64,000 nt of DNA. It comes from Gymnorhina tibicen (Eukaryota > Chordata > Aves > Passeriformes > Artamidae). The stretch covers positions 7,980,264-8,044,263 of the forward strand of contig VXAZ01018984.1 in assembly GCA_013399875.1 (NCBI GenBank). Reading direction: 5' to 3'. Positions 19,556-33,600 of the stretch are shown here, piece by piece. Position 1 is the stretch's first letter. Each line of letters starts with the position of its first letter. The translations under genes and the position numbers were made by a program. The notes beneath the pieces were generated by a model. It was not told the DNA's origin. It did no database searches and saw only the letters and a list, made by a program, of their open reading frames with translations.

Positions 19556-19762
19556 GTAGTCGTGCTGAGAAGGAATTGGGGTGTTGAAGGATGAAAGGTT
19601 GGACATGACCCAGCAATGTGCGTTCAGCTGTGGATGCCCCATCCGTGCTGGATGGAGCTCTGAGCAGCTTGGTCTAGTGAAAGGTGTCACTGCCTGTGGT
19701 AGGGGGGTTGGAGCTAGATGGTCTTTATGGTCCCTCCAACCCAAACCTTTCTGTGAATTGCT
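19556..19762 (+). mobile_element. CR1 3' fragment with internal deletion (sense strand)
   Basis: A CR1 relic in + orientation. It starts in ORF2 (translation ERLDMTQQCAF, the CR1 'MSQQCA' region), then jumps to the C-terminal/3'-UTR part (GATGCCCCATCC, GCTGGATGGAGCTCTGAGCA, CTTGGTCTAGTGAAAGGTGT) and ends with GATGGTCTTTATGGTCCC, CAACCCAAACC and a short TTCTGTGA tail. The intervening ORF2 portion is absent. Its 3' end faces the 3' end of the next CR1. Confidence 0.9.
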
Positions 19763-19845
19763 GAGGAAGGGAATCAACATTTGTTTTTAGATAGATAAAT
19801 ATTTTGATCTTACAGAAGTTCCTCTATCTCAGAGCAAATAAAAAG

Positions 19846-20090
19846 TCACAGAATGGGTCAGGTTGGAAGGGACCACTAGAGGTTATCTAGCCCAACCTCC
19901 CTGGTCAAGCAGAGTTCTTTAGACACATTATTCAGGATTGTGTCCAGATGGCTTTTGAGTATCTGCAGAGAGGGAGGCTCCACAACCTCTCTGAGCAACT
20001 TATTCCAGGGTTCAGTCACCCTCACAGTAAAGAAGTTCTTCCTCCTGTTCAACAAGGAGCAGTAGGAGTTTATGCTGTCACCACACATTA
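19846..20090 (-). mobile_element. CR1 3' fragment (antisense)
   Basis: About 245 bp of CR1 in reverse orientation, beginning with the reversed tail TCACAGAATGGGTCAGG and GGAAGGGACCACTAG. Minus-strand translation gives the conserved CR1 ORF2 C-terminus: FFTVRVTEPWNKLLREVVEP followed by SLQILKSHLDTIL. It is truncated at its 5' end near 20090 and lies tail-to-tail with the CR1 at 19556-19762. Confidence 0.94.
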
Positions 20091-23000
20091 ATTTAAGAAA
20101 TAGTTGCTACACATGAAAACTCCAGGAGGAAAAGGAAATTTGCAAGGTCATAGTATTGACCTGCTATGTTAAAACAGGAAAGTAATCTGTTTTTTTTGGT
20201 CTCTTGTTCTTTATATGGCTTCTGAGCCAGTTTTACTTAGGAGTTAGGCAGACACAAATTCAAAGGAGAATAAATGAAGAGAGAGTTTTTTTTCAAGCTG
20301 CTTTAGGAATTCAGTAAATGAAGTTGCTGTAAAGAGTGCTTTACAGAAGACATTCATTTAGTTATAAAGGCACCAAGAGCAGGGGCTCCTTTTAACTCGT
20401 CCTCAAGTAGTTGGAGACAGGCCAAAAGAAAGCCTTCAGGCAGGGCCTTAGCTTAGGGAAGTAGATTGATTCTCATCATGTGACTGGACGTTTCTTACTA
20501 GGACTTAGAGTGGAAAGATTTCCATAGGTTATTGCATATGTTATTCACTGTTTTTGCATTGAAAAAGAAGTGAGGTGTGCTGAGGAAGAAAAAAGGGAAG
20601 GGAAGTGGATGATTCAAACTTTCTTCAGATTCATTTAAGCAATGATGAAAGCATCTTCCCACAAACTCTAATTTAAACAGAGACCAGCAAAAATAACATG
20701 CTTGGCATTTTTAGATGCTCTGAGGAATGAAAGCTTTTCATGTGCAATATCCTTAAAACATTTTGATTTCCTGGACATGTATGTTGTATTGAAATTTTCC
20801 TCTCTAAGGAGAGAGTGGCTGTTGGGTTTATAGAATAACTGCTTCATATCCCCTGTTAATTTTCCACCCTCGTGGTAGTGGTGTAAATGTGGATCTGATT
20901 TGTGCTTCTTCGATTTTTTTTTTTAAGCACTTTAGGGGGACAAATAATTAGTTATAAAATAAAACCAAGTTTTATTTATATATTATTTCACATATATTTA
21001 TCTAACACATGTCCAAGCCAAAATTCATGCTTGCAGTGCAGAAATCAGGCCAGTAGTATGCTGCTGTTGGAATCAATAGTTAAAGAATAAAGCCTGTGGT
21101 TTCTGTTCTGTAAATTACTTAAATCTTGGTAAAACTTCATTGACTTTAAGATATCAGATTCTGACTGAAGCCAACTAAAAATTTCTGTCAAAAAATTTCA
21201 ATTTTCTTATGGTCTGTGCTTCTGAGATAGGGAGGCAGATTACCTGAGGGCCTGGACTCTGAAATATATTTCATAGAATTTCAAAGCTCTTGCACTTCAT
21301 TCCAAGTTGGAATAAAACCAGATTTTCAAACATCTGCATTCTCTGCAGAGTTCCGTGACCTTTCTTTTCATTCTGCTTTTCTCCTGACTAGCTTTCAAAT
21401 TTACTTCCAAGCCAAGCTCTTTACATTTCAGCCTGTTGTATTGCGGTCATGGGTCTTCCAGTATAGAAAGAACATCACTGTCTTTGCTGTGAAGGCATTT
21501 AAGTATCCTTATTGCCAACTGCTAAGTTTGAACTGGAAGTACTTTTTCATTGTCCATTTAATCAATCTTCATTTGAATCTTGTTTAAAAAGTGGCTTCCA
21601 GCCTGCCGTTAGAGGATCCTAATTAGGCTTGCAACAGTGAATCCAAGCAGACTGTCAAACCAGTGTTCAAAGAGGACACAGAAAGCTAAGTGCTGTCCTC
21701 AAGCTGGTTGACAGACTCATGCAGGCTGAAGTGCACACTGAACAAGGGAGGAGGCAGAACAGGGTGAGACAACTCATAATGTACTGCCACTTCCCCATCA
21801 CAGCTGTCTGATCACACCTGAAGTGTGTGAAAAGACAAACCTCCTCAGACTGTATTTCCTAGCTTTGCCATTGCCTATGGATATGAAGATTTGAGGCAGA
21901 CTTGGTATTTATTTTCAGAAAACAGTATTGAGAAAATATGAAACCAGGTGATTTCCTTTATTTTAAAATTAGAATCTCATATTGCCATGGTTGTTCACTA
22001 TCCTGGTTATATCAGGAAGCTAAATCAGAGGCTTTACAGCGTATTTTCTGTCAGTGCAGTGACTTTCCCTGAGGTACAACTGTTACTGTTTGCTCAAGAA
22101 ATGTTTTGTTATGTTTATACAATACTAAAAAGGTGCACATTCTGAAGGGTTTTGATACTTCTAATGTATGTTATAAAAAGTAGGGAAAAGGGTTATGTCT
22201 CAAGGGCATAATGCATTCTCTTGGGATAAGAGGAACAGAGGCCTAGAATTCCCCTGGGAGAAAGCACTGGAGCTGCTTTTGTTTCTGACAAATACTTTGT
22301 TTGGATTGTGAAATAAATTCGACAGGATTAAATTTGTTGAGTTGAAAAATACCAATATGTAGCGTAGAGTGAAAAATACAATTTTTAGCCTGGTACAAAT
22401 GTGCATCCCCTCACAGGAATTACAAATAATAATACTTGATGAGAAATGCTGCTTTTCTGATTGAGCTACTCTGATGCAGAAAGAATTGAGAAAGTGGAAA
22501 GAGTCAATGAATGCCAAGGAAAATTAATGATTGTTGAGGATCAAATAAAGTGAAGAGATTGAAAATAAATGTATTTCCACCGTTTGCTTGCATTCAGAAC
22601 ACTTGATACAGTTTATACTTCAATACAATTCATAGAGTTTCCACTTAAGAGCATTTCATTCTTTTGCCTGCTCTTCTGTACAGATATACCTCTTTTTTTT
22701 AAGGTAACTGTAGTATACTGATTTTGCCTTTTGCCACAATATTATATGAAATTCCTTTCGTGTTTAGCCTGGTAAATCTTCCATTAAGCAAGATTCTGGA
22801 GATGCCTTGTATATCAATTGTTACTTAAAATTAGGTGTATCATTTCATCCTTCTTGCCTCTTTGTCTTTTAAAGATTGCCATAAGAACATACATATACTA
22901 TGGCTATGGTCTTGTTCCTTTTAGAGAAGTTTTTTGTTACCCTGTTAGGACTACAGAGTTTGTAAAGTTCTAGGCAGTTTATTTTTCTTCATCTCTAACA

Positions 23001-23373
23001 GTGGCATCATTTGCAGACTCTCAGTCTTAAGTGATTACTGCAGGATCCCCTGACGTTTTGGATAGATCCCTTTCTGCACATTGCTGCCTTCTCTCCCCAT
23101 GTTGCTGGTGCTGTTATGGACCCCAGACAGCAGCTCACTCTCCCTGTGGGGACCACCACATACTGTCAGAGGGAAAATCAGCGTGCAACTCCCACTTTGT
23201 ATCCGACAAAAACATTTTTATGAGGACATAATGGTTTTCATGGGGTGGCTGAGTCAGATTCTCATAATTTATATGGTGATCTTGTGGTGTTTACACAAAG
23301 TCCCATTTGTAGTTTGGGGTTTTTTAACCTTGCCAGGAGTTAATGTTTTGATGACTTAAGATGCCCTTCCTCC

Positions 23374-23392
23374 TTTAGTTTAGTTTAGTTTA
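23374..23392. repeat. (TTTAG)n short tandem repeat
   Basis: Nearly four copies of TTTAG, uninterrupted. Confidence 0.9.
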
Positions 23393-24269
23393 CCTTTTTT
23401 TTATTTTGTATCCAGTTCAGTCAATCTGACTGCAAGTCAAAGTGCTTAGGATTTGAAGATGATGAGCTCTTTGCCTTCTGTGCACATTTCTTGCTTGCTT
23501 GAGGCAGTCACACCTACTGCACTCAGCAATACTAAACTGGAACTTTTAGCTTCTCGTTGCTCGAAAATTTTTAGTTTTCTTTGTTCCACCTCTAAAATTT
23601 CATGTTTGTTTTCATATTCCCCAAGTCAAGACATAGAACCCCATAACCTCCTCACAGCTGTATTTCCGTGGCAGTCTGCTTCTCCTTTCCCATGCTGACA
23701 TAAGCTCATCTGCAGTTTGCTTAGTCCTGCACCTCTTCTTGCTTGAGGGTTTAACTTCTTGTCCTGATGGGTTTTCCAGTTTTGATTTTACGTTATGCGA
23801 TATACACAAATACCAGATTTTCAGAAAATGCAGCACTTAGTGGTGATAGTTTATTCTGATGGAGAAGACACATGATGAATTTAAGACAAATAGACCATTA
23901 GATGTTTTTCACTAGAGCATTTTTCACACCAAAGAATATTTGTGCCAATCAACAGCATTTTCCTACTTTTACCCAATTAGTGGGGTTTTTTTCCCACAAA
24001 AAAACATGTCACTGTTTCTTTTTGTATGACTTTTAACTGATTTTCCTAGTGATGTTTGTTTTTTTCCAGGAGCTTTTATCCATGATAGCTATAGGGTGGA
24101 TTTGTGTGACGCAACCCATTGTTGTTAACATCTTTTGTTGTGTGTAGCATTTGATTCTTCTGTTACATTTGTGCACGTTCTGCACAAAGATGTTTCATTT
24201 TCTCTATATTGGAGAGATGTATTATGTTTTTCCGTACTGGCAATTACCTATGAATTGAAGTTCTCTTTA

Positions 24270-24318
24270 TTCTCTTTATTATGGTAGCATTTATTTATTC
24301 TCTTTATTAATGGTAGCA
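24270..24318. repeat. Imperfect short duplication
   Basis: TTCTCTTTATTATGGTAGCA (24270-24289) recurs with one extra A at 24298-24318. Another partial TTCTCTTTAT copy lies just upstream at 24261. This looks like a local slippage duplication. Confidence 0.85.
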
Positions 24319-27300
24319 AAGGTATAAATATATATTCACATCATCTCTTCACTACAGGATAATTTAGGATGGAAAAGGAAGTTCTTTTCTTATTAAGATT
24401 TTGAAGGCAATAGTTACCAGTCAACAAAATTTATCAACATCAGTAAATTGTTGTCTCTGAGAGGTTGCTACGGTGAGTTTATCAATTGAATAGTTCTTAC
24501 CCAAGCTTTCATCCTATGGATGACTCTCACAGTAGGGATGCTGGTGATTTGTAGTTGGGCATAATTATTTCCTGCTGTCTTCTCTAAGTCTGTAATGTCT
24601 GGAAAATTATGTTTGGAAACATAAATTCAGAATCTGCTCTGTACAAATGACTGGTGATTGTTCTTTCTGTATTTTCGTGCAACTTAAACGTGCTCCCTGT
24701 CTTTCAGACATCTGTTTGATGTCTAATCACCTAAACTTAAGCAAGTTTTACCCTTTATTTGTTTAATTATTCTGGACAAGCTGCTATATTCTCATGCATC
24801 CCTTATTGTTCAATTTTGCCTTTTCTCAGGATCTTCACATCTGCCCAGTGTTTCAGTATAGTTGATTCTATTTACGAAGTAGCTTTCAGGTGCAGACTTT
24901 CCAAATAAAAGGTGCACAGCTACAGTGTGTGGCAATTGCAAAATCTCTTTCTCTGCTCTTGATAAATACAATCTCACCCGGCTTGAAGCTATTCAAAATA
25001 CTGATGAAAGGTTGTTTTCTAGCTTGTTGCTCTCCCTGTTCTCGAGTCTACCTTCTTAGTGGTGCAGAACACAAAGCTTTTGCTTTTTCCCAGAGCCTTT
25101 TTTGAATTACTGAATGTTGCTTTTTTTGAATTTTCAGATGTCAGCTCGTTTGTTTTGCCCGTCTATTATTGTTCATTGCTTTCTTCTGAGAGATCTTGCT
25201 TCTTCCATGATTTCCCCTTGCACGTGGAAAGAACACATTACTAATTCACACTGAACCAATTCATTATCCTGCTTCTGACCTTTCCTCCAAACTCTTTAGT
25301 CACCTCTCCTATGATTAACTTGACAACGTACAGGCAACTGTTATGCTGAGACAAATGCCTGCTGTGGTGACTAATATTCCCCTTCATTTTTGTTCCTCTT
25401 TCACTTGCCTACCTATCACTCTGTCTACCTACATAACTGATCTATCTTGTTTTTGCACTTGAGATATCAACTTTCAGAACGCATGATCTCTCTCATCTTT
25501 GTGCGTGTGCCCAATGGGTTTTGACCTAGAGGACTTCCTTGTGGAATGTGCAATGCTGTTAAGGATTTATTTGTGCTGAGGTCCCACACCCTCATAATTT
25601 CCTACCTGCTGTGGTTTCCCCCTTTCTCTGTGTTCCTACTTGCATGCTGTAGCACCTTTATGCCAACTCTTTCACTTGTTCAACTGTTTGCTTAGTTTGT
25701 GAAATGTTTACTTTACTGATATGATTCTATGATTCTAACCCCACTTTTCATGTAAGATAGCTACAATGTTTCTTTCCATTAACAGTCTTCCAATAAATGA
25801 AATGCCTTTTTTACTGTATCTGTATGGCCAATTAAAACTTGAAATATGAAGTGTGTTTCTTGAAGTCATAAAGCCATGAAATAATATTTAATGTATCTTT
25901 AGTATTAATTGGTTGGTAAAACAAGTTGTTAAAATGGGTGTAGAAGTCACAAACTAAATTATTACTGAAACTCTTATACATAAACTAGGTAATCAAAAAA
26001 CATAGCGGGTGACACAAAGTATGACAAACACCATTGCAGTTGAAAGTGCAAGGGAATTAGAGTGAAACTAGCAGATGAAAATATTCTACCATGGTGAAGG
26101 AAGAATGAGGTTTCAGTTCCCATAGTTAATTCATTCAGAGATTTTGTAACATTAAGTAGGATGTCTAAAGGAGCTGAGTAGCTCTGAATGCCTAAGTGCA
26201 GTTACACTGACTGCATCCACAATTTGCATGTTTTGTAATGTACTAAGGTTTTATTTCATTGACTCGCATTTCACTGGTACCTGACCTGCTCATATCTTCT
26301 TGTCTTCCAAGAGCTTTGTTTCCTCTGAAATTTCAAATGCAGTGTTTGTGGACTAATCCTGCTGAGTGCCCACTTGTATTAGACACTGTAAAAGGATAGG
26401 AGGGATAAAGCACCTCTTCTCTAAGACTTAGTTCAATATTCAGTCTAAATCAGGGTTTGCCTTATTTGTACATATCAGAACATCATATCTGGATTTAAAC
26501 TGTTATTCAGTGTGCATATCCTAATTTAATTTCTTGTGCTATTTTACAGCCATAGTCACTTAGGTGAAAAATTATTGTCTAGATCTTCTTTCTATACATT
26601 GTGATTACTGAAATGAAAGGAAAAAAAAATCCCTAAACACTTGTTGGGATTAAATCCTAGGTGTTCACATAAACACAGCTATCATAGAGAGTTTCTTAAG
26701 TCATTGGTAAAAGTAACAACATTCAATTTTCTGCAGTTTGAGCACGTTGGCTTTTTCCTTTTGTTAGTCTCCTGTAGATAGCTGCATACGTTTTGATTTA
26801 TCTAGTGCAGCATTACCTCCACAGTTGGCCTTCTGTGTAATACATTCTCTGGAAAGAGAAATTAGCCTTTTGTGCTCTCCCTTTTAACTTTCTCCAAAAA
26901 TGAGTGTGTTCTTCAATGTTTGTATATTCCCATAAAGACACAGCAGCGTGTCTCTGGCTCTAAGGTTGCCATTTCTTTCCTCTTTCATCCCAGAGGAATT
27001 ATATTTGACATTTCCAGTTTTGGTAATGATGGAACCACAAATCTTTCATTTTTAAAAATCAAATTATCCATAGCAATTAGTTCCTCATACAATGTCAGGA
27101 ACACTGTTTTGTGTGACAGATGGATAAATATTTTCCCTTGGTTAACCAAGAACAAATGTTTCTGGTAGTGTGGAATGGTAGGGCATCATTTAATTACAGT
27201 CTTTAAATCAAACACTTCTGAGACTTGTATTTATTTCATCTTTGTTAATCCTGCTAAACTATTTCCATCTAATGAACAGGGTGGAACTGCCATAGCAAGA

Positions 27301-28740
27301 CTGCAGGAAAACATTTCAGAAGTAGTAAGATGTTAAAGGACCTTAAGTGTCACTTGAAATGTTACAGGCATTTATCCTTGTGAACTTCAGCAATGCTGAA
27401 GTAGACTGACCGTCTCAAACAGCAGAGTCACTCTGGGGGAGATCAGAGGTGGGAGTCACTATCACAAACCACTGGACGTGACATGCCAAAGTGGAGGACC
27501 ATTTTTTCTGATGCTGCAGCAGAATATTTTCAATTTTCATGAACAAATTATTTTCTTATATGAATGCATAATCCCCAAACAGTTTACCAGTAATTATAAA
27601 ATTATTTTTCAAGGAATGTGCCTTTATTTTCAATAATAATTAAGTGCTTTCAAGTTATATCTGTCTTGATAATGTTAAAGCAGTTTCTTTTTTGAAGTAG
27701 AACAGTACATTACATAACAGAAATTAACGTATCAATTAAAAACATTACTGATGCCAAGTCATTCATAACAAAAAAGAGTGAGAACAATGTAAGCCTGTGA
27801 AGTTTGGGTAGCATGTGTGACTTCAATATAGGCTGGCTCCTTACCAAAAAAATATTTCTCTCAAGGACATGGCGGTGAACTGACTTTGCTAAAGGTGCTC
27901 CCACACTGTACATTGACAAGGGATCACACAGTTTTTTTGCTGCTGCAAACTCGAAGCTGTGTTAACATATGCCCATTCACACTGAAGAGGTGACTGCTAT
28001 TTCTGGCACTAGTTTGTGCCAGTTAGTGTCTGACACAGGGAGCCCTTAAGCTGAGGAGGTTATTCAGACAGTGGCCATCTCTTGGAGAAAGAGAGTTTGG
28101 GTTATTGTGTCCTGTGACACTTGAACTGTTTTTGTTACCTGTGCAGGTCTAAGCATAAGCTTGACAAAGATTTTCGTTTTACAAAGTGATTTCACAAGGT
28201 CTGTCTCTTTTGAAACAACTGGATGTACAATCTTTTTTACTTAGTCGCAATATTCCTTGCCCTTTCATTATTTTTAGCAAAATTACTTTCTACAGCTATG
28301 GTTTTTACATTGTCAAAGTGCTTCACAAGCATCGGTATTTTTTCTAAGAAATCTAGTGTTTTGCACTGCTGCTGTTAGCGGCTTTCTAGCTGTATAATGG
28401 AAACTTATTTTGGAGGCAATGGGGAAACGACAATAAAAAGAGAACAAGAACAAGTGACACAGCTACTTAGAAAATGAGAAGTTGATTTTAAAAGCAGCAA
28501 ACATGACATTCCCATTGTTTCAAATATGTTAGCTCAGAATTGTATCAAATTACCTTGTCTTGCTAATTGAACTAGTGAAAAAAACCCTACGATTACAACA
28601 GTAAATTGTGCCCATTATCTCGTATTAGACACATATAATCTCTAGGCTGGAGCTGAGACTTTCAGATTTTGTTTTTTAGCTGCCACAGAGTGGATTTGGA
28701 GAACAATTAAATGAAAATGTCTTTTCAGTTTTTCAGAGGG

Positions 28741-28755
28741 TTTTTTTTTTTTTTT
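28741..28755. repeat. Poly-T tract (T15)
   Basis: Uninterrupted run of 15 T on the + strand. No adjacent SINE or processed-pseudogene body was seen. Confidence 0.9.
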
Positions 28756-30266
28756 GAGTCTGGCATAATATCAAGAAGAGCTTTGTGCATAAGCTTGTTT
28801 GAAATACTTATGGAGGTGACATGGAGCTCTGACAGGCCTCAGGCTGTATGTGATAGTTCATATATACATTCCTGCAGGTTTTTTTGCTGAAGCACATTGC
28901 TTGTCACTAGGTTCCTGCACCTCGTTTCTTTTTTATGCTTAGATATCACGTACAAACATATACAATCTAAATGGTAAGAAAATAGGAAATGGTGTTTGTT
29001 TTGATTAATATAGATTAGTACTAGTTCATGCCTGAGTTTATTGGCATTCTAATAATTGTACTTTGCCCCTCATATAACTGTACTGCAAAATAATTAAAAT
29101 TTGCTAAGTGTCAAACATGACACCTTAAAGAAGTACTGAAGTGTGTGTCCCTGAGATTAGATCTACTGCTCTGAGTAGTGTCTTGTGGGAGAAAGTCAGA
29201 AATATTATGATTGGTTCAAGTTGTACAGGAAAAGTGTGGAGACTCAAACTGAAATTTGACATCACAGTGAACGAACCTATGAGAATGAGGCACCAAATTA
29301 CCACTGAAATTGGGAATTTATCAGTAGGTGCTTGGGGTCCTTAGAAGAATCTGTTCTTCAGAGCTGGAAATTATGAAGACCTCTGTCACACGTCTCATTC
29401 ATATGATCTTATGTACATTATTTGTAATTAGTTTAGAAAAGATTTAGAGCTGTAAGAAAAGACTCATTAGAAAATGTCAGACACAATTAATTCAACAAGC
29501 TTTTACGGCAATAGGAAAATCAAGACAGAACATGCTATTAATTTCAGAACCAAGAAAAGGACAAACTATATTCCTGCTCAGAGGAATACTACTATATTCG
29601 ACTCAGAGAGCAATGGGTTTTTCAGTATCAGTGTTATCAGCCCTTAAGGTAACTGCTACTTTACAATGCAGACAAGAAATTAAGCTTTGAATCTAAATTT
29701 AGATACCCATGGTTGGCTCCTGACGTTATAAAATGGAAATACTCCAGTAAGCTATTCATACAGATTGGAGTAAATCATCTAGTTTCAGAATCTGAAAGCA
29801 AAATGACTTGAGATGCATGCCAACATTCAGTTTAAATTCTTAAGCATATGGAACATTAAAAGTGTTATTAAATCTATATTGATGCCTGAAAATCTATCAT
29901 GACATGTAGGGAGGTTAAACATATGAAATTCCCTTTGATTTTTAATCCACATTTTTTCCTCAGGAGAAATTTATATGATGTAGACCTTTTGGAATCCCAG
30001 CAGGTGGGTTAGTGTTCAAGCGTGTGCTTAAGTACTGCTGTAACTACATTCTTTTAAAAATGTTGGCTTTACGGTACAATATTCCGATGTCCATAAAATA
30101 TCACACATGCCTTGGGTATCTCTTAAATATACTCATGTGTTTTATCTGGTGTATCTTATTCTTTTAAATATGTCATACATATGTGTTAACGACAAAATCA
30201 CCATTGAAAATTCCTGTAATGTAGGTATGAAATCCAGCTCTCAAGCCAGAAGGACAGATGTTCAGA

Positions 30267-30290
30267 CTTCTACTGTTTGAACAGTAGAAG
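30267..30290. repeat. 24-nt perfect inverted repeat
   Basis: CTTCTACTGTT (30267-30277) and AACAGTAGAAG (30280-30290) are exact reverse complements separated by only TG. As RNA it would form a short hairpin. It is too short for a microRNA precursor. Confidence 0.9.
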
Positions 30291-30584
30291 AGATGGCAGA
30301 GATTCGAGAGACAAAAGATGCTCCTCGAATAAAAATAGGCAAGTTCAGCTATCTGCATTATAAATTACCCATTCAGAATATCTGAGAGTTCCACTGCATG
30401 TTTAGGTGTATATAAAGAAGCCAAAAATTTCAACTTAGAGATAATTCTTGAGACTTCTGAATTTTAATGAGCTGCAGTGAAAAGCCAGTACTTGAAAGTT
30501 TCTTTTGGAATGTAAATTTCAGAGAAAAAAATGCTTCTGAAGCGTTTTCTTCTCATGATGCTAAAATGTAACTCTAAGTGCAAT

Positions 30585-30621
30585 ATAATAATAATAATGA
30601 TAATAATAACAATAATAATAT
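30585..30621. repeat. (ATA)n trinucleotide microsatellite
   Basis: About twelve ATA/AAT units interrupted by single G and C substitutions. Confidence 0.95.
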
Positions 30622-33600
30622 GCAGGAATAAAATCATAAATCCATAACAATAGTAATATCAAGATATTAGGATGTGTCTGAAATGAGAAAGTAAAGTTAA
30701 ATTGTCCTGGTATTTCACTAGAGACAACATGTTACAACTATCACATTCTCATAAACCCATGAGTTCACACATACAGACCAGTTTTTGCAGTGAAGGTAAA
30801 AGGTTCACCTTTGGGGTGGGAAATTGGGAACAGATGAATTTCCAATGGGTTGTGCCTATGGAATATATTTCAGGCAAACATGAGCTTTCTTTGTCCATAG
30901 CTGGAGTGGGTAGCAAACTAGCCAAGTTCAGATGTTATGGTGCTGAACATCACTTAATTATCTCTGCTGACAGGAAGCTTTGTATTAATAGGGAGTTGTG
31001 CTTCTCCTGACTTTCATTCAGGTCCATGCACAGGTGGGGTCAGCTCATATTTGTTCATAATATGTTGTGCAGATGCAAAACCTGAAATGAATCAAAGTAG
31101 CATTTAGAAATACTCCTAGAGTGCACATGGCTTTGGGTTACTGGTGTTATGATCAGATTAAATGGATTGTTGAGTAGTTATGTTGTTTTTTGAGAGAGGT
31201 AAAATTTGATTACAGTTCCTCCAGGATTTTAAATCTCTCTTCTGGGTACAAGAAATTTCAGTGGCATTTTTCAGGAGTAGAACGTTTTATAAGTCTTGAT
31301 TTTTGTAATACATATTCATCCATATTTACAGAAAGGATTATGGTCTTGGGAGGTAATTTGTTATGAGAAAGTACATTTCCTCATTTGGTTCCCTTTTTTT
31401 TTTTATTTTTGAATATGTTCTAAAGCTGTTCCCAGGAGATTTTTTTTTTCTTATCTGAAGAGCCATAATCTACTGTCTTCATCTCTTTGTTAGACATACA
31501 TGCTTTTCCTTTTTTTTCCTTGACTTCTAAGTATTAACATTTTAAAGAGAGACATTTGGAGGAGAGGAGTAAGGTCACAAACTATTCAGCAAAGCTTAGG
31601 AAAACACCAAATCAGTTTCAAGGCTACAGAGAACACAAACTATGCACTATAGTTAAGCCTTTAAAATTATAAAGTAGGTAAATTGGATTTTCATGGAAAT
31701 GTCACAGAAAGGCTCATATTTCCAAACACCAATATAATGTCTGAATTGAGGTGAAATCCACACGAGATTTGTGGACTTTTAAATTCAGCACTTTCATTTT
31801 ATGCCATTGAGCAAAAAACTAATTTTTTTTAATTCATATTTCATAAATAGCAGAATGAAATTTTACCTTCTGTTGACTGGCAATACCTTGCTTTAGCCAA
31901 GATGAAGTCATTAGAGATATATTACAGCTTTGCTGCATATCAGGGTCTGCTGATGTTTCCATTTACAAGACCTGTCTTTCAGACTTACACAAAACCAGAA
32001 GTTATAATTTATTTCCAAGGAAAATCAAAAACTTCTGTTAGCATGAAAACAGAGGGCTTTTAATAGTAACATAGAGAAAAGAAACCTTGAAGGTGTTTGA
32101 CCTCTTGCATTTATTGTAGTGGTCAGTAATCAAAACTCCAGTGCCTGCTAATTACTTGATCTTTAAAGGTGGCCAAGTCTCTTCACTCCTTGGTGGCTGC
32201 CAGAGCTTCACCTCTTTGAAATTCAAATATTTGGGAAAGGATCCTTTTGCTAGGGATTTTAGCCGCTTAGCTTAGTTCAGCCCAGTAAAATGACCTACTA
32301 ACAAAGCTGTTAAGTGCTGTGAAATGCAGAAGCAGGCTTCTCTTTTCAAGGGTAATTGAAGGTGTGGAAGGTAGATTGATCTTAAATGACATTTGCTTGA
32401 GTCATTTCAGATTGGACTGTATCCAAACCCATCTAAGACAAGACCCTCAGCTGCCTCTCCCACTGAATAAGCTGTGTTGACATAGGTGACTTATGGATCT
32501 CAGTCACAGTTTTTTGTCATGCAGAAGAAACTAGACCAAGATTAATGCCAAAACTGTTTTACATTCCAGCAAAGTGTCCTTGTCTTACATTTCACTTTCA
32601 GATGTTTGAAGAATACAAAAATGAAATATAATTGATCCCGTGATAACTGACCTGGCATCTTTTTCTTATGCAGTTTTGAAGATTTGTGCTTCAAATGGGG
32701 CAATTTATTGATATACAGTCTTTATCACTTCAGATACCTATATGGACCAGTCAGGAAAAAAAACAGTTTAAACTCTATAGACAGAACTTTGAAGGTAGTC
32801 CAAATGCACCAGTAATTGTTTCTTCTGGCCAGAAGACAGTGCAATCATTTTTTGTTTTGAAAGTTTCTGAATAGCTGTTTTAACAGGTTTTAGTCAATGC
32901 TGTAATTTAGGAACTTTTCTAGCATTTTAACAAACTCCCAGAGGAATGTCTTATTAGCCTAGTGTCTGAAATTGATTTTCTAAAGTGTAAAGAGCATTTG
33001 AAATATTTACTTGGTGATTCAGGCTGGAATGCTGCAGAAATGAAGGTGTTTTGCTCGGTCTCTGGTGTGTTTCTAAGGGCTACGGAGTGAGGAATGAAGT
33101 CCAGCACTTCCGTGGAAGAGTCCCTTCCAATTCTTTCTCTTCCTTTCCTCTTAACTAGCATGGCTCCTACACTATAGAGCAAGGAGAAAATTGGGAGAAA
33201 TTGGTCCTTAAGCTCTGTTCTGGTAATTCTGTTGTGTTTCCTTTTCTGGTTTTGTACAGGAAGAACACAGAGCTCGTGCTCCTGTAAGCAATTGAAAGGT
33301 CCTCAAAACAGTAGTAAGTAGAAAATTGAGAGCTCCCTTTTTGGCAGAGGCTTAGCATTTTAGAGGAAATGCAGGAGTTCAAACCTGAGTGCCTGGTAGT
33401 GACAGTGCCAGCAGCTTAACTGTTTTTCTGTATAATGCTCTTTCTATTTTAAGAAAATGCTGATCTGCATTAATGGAAAGTCCAGGTGAAGGAAAGCCCT
33501 TCTGTGCCTTTATCTGAGAGGTGGCTACTTGCAGTGAAGAGCTAAGCAAGAAGGGGAAGGTCTCCCCTCTCTTTTATCTGACTGTAGTGAGCACAGCTGG

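Noticed and set aside
20951..20981. AT-rich inverted repeat (AAATAAAAC/GTTTTATTT)
   Set aside because: Nine-base AT-only arms are expected by chance in sequence of this composition.
25719..25738. GATTCTATGATTCT, resembling a CR1 3' tail
   Set aside because: Only the tail motif matches. The 80 bases on either side do not resemble a CR1 3' untranslated region, so a chance match is as likely.
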